Positions 34,028 to 34,202 of a DNA stretch of 34,202 bases are shown here, piece by piece. Below the pieces are notes generated by a model. The model made no database searches. It was not told the DNA's origin and was given only the letters and a program-made list of their open reading frames with translations. This DNA is from Saccoglossus kowalevskii (lineage: Eukaryota; Hemichordata; Enteropneusta; Harrimaniidae). A program made the translations under genes and the position numbers. Every line of letters begins with the position of its first letter. Within the stretch, counting starts at the first letter, position 1. The stretch lies in assembly GCF_000003605.2 (NCBI RefSeq), contig NW_003133371.1:61353-95554 (forward strand). Direction: 5' to 3'.

Positions 34028-34202
34028 ATGAAAAGTGCCAAGCTGACAGACTGCAAAATCCATGGATTAAAAGTGCCAAGTCCAAATTATGTGGGACGAT
34101 ATCGACGAACTTCAGGAATAAGTTGTAGGGATTTTGTTCGACGGCTAGTGACGCCGACTTGGACATTTGAGGGTTTTGAGTTTGACGAAGATGGCAATGA
34201 AC
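34028..34202 (+). CDS. Partial open frame, possible first exon of a divergent gene
   Basis: An ATG at 34028 with an in-frame TGA immediately before it (34025-34027) opens 58 codons that run off the window. The product begins MKSAKLTDCKIHGLKVP and ends acidic (FEFDEDGNE). Codon use looks coding-like and the frame is less AT-rich than its surroundings. No domain is recognised. An out-of-frame ATG sits four bases upstream and the start context is weak. If real, it diverges from the kinase gene with about 1 kb between. A transposon-derived frame is an alternative. Confidence 0.35.
   Translation, partial: MKSAKLTDCKIHGLKVPSPNYVGRYRRTSGISCRDFVRRLVTPTWTFEGFEFDEDGNE

Overview
This is animal (metazoan) nuclear DNA: AT-rich, gene-poor, with short coding exons bounded by GT/AG splice sites, an intronless-type class A GPCR coding exon, a broken LINE, several inverted-repeat DNA transposon remnants and one 50-N scaffold gap. 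There are no bacterial operons, CRISPR arrays or phage genes. The repeats and the divergent GPCR and kinase suggest a marine invertebrate, perhaps a deuterostome such as a hemichordate, echinoderm or amphioxus. The sequence alone does not settle this.

Layout: (1) 1219-2364, plus strand, a complete single-exon rhodopsin-class GPCR with an upstream splice acceptor and a polyA signal. (2) 2365-13640, a long stretch with no convincing gene. It holds a TTAA-flanked MITE (4275-4566), a 114-bp inverted repeat (5757-5870), a 34-bp palindromic insertion with 7-bp target duplications (7619-7666) and a 42-bp palindromic insertion that also has 7-bp direct repeats (9995-10050). (3) 13642-15000, minus strand, a 5'-truncated, frameshifted LINE interrupted by the 50-N gap, which is flanked by a 97-bp perfect duplication. 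(4) 15001-24680, mostly unannotatable intergenic DNA with a diverged second TTAA MITE (22916-23080). (5) 24682-32955, minus strand, a protein kinase gene. I could join seven coding exons with consistent phase into 385 codons plus stop; its 5' end is not resolved. Its largest intron carries a 1451-bp hAT-like nonautonomous transposon (30563-32013). (6) 32956-34202, a second copy of the 34-bp palindrome (33677-33724) and a plus-strand open reading frame running off the window end (34028-34202), possibly the first exon of a divergent neighbour.

The two genes look unrelated: one receptor, one kinase, with about 22 kb between them. The most unusual signal is the pair of 34-bp near-perfect palindromes. 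They lie 26 kb apart, each bracketed by its own different perfect 7-bp direct repeat. They behave like extremely small transposed units whose ends and target-duplication length fit no standard superfamily that I can name.
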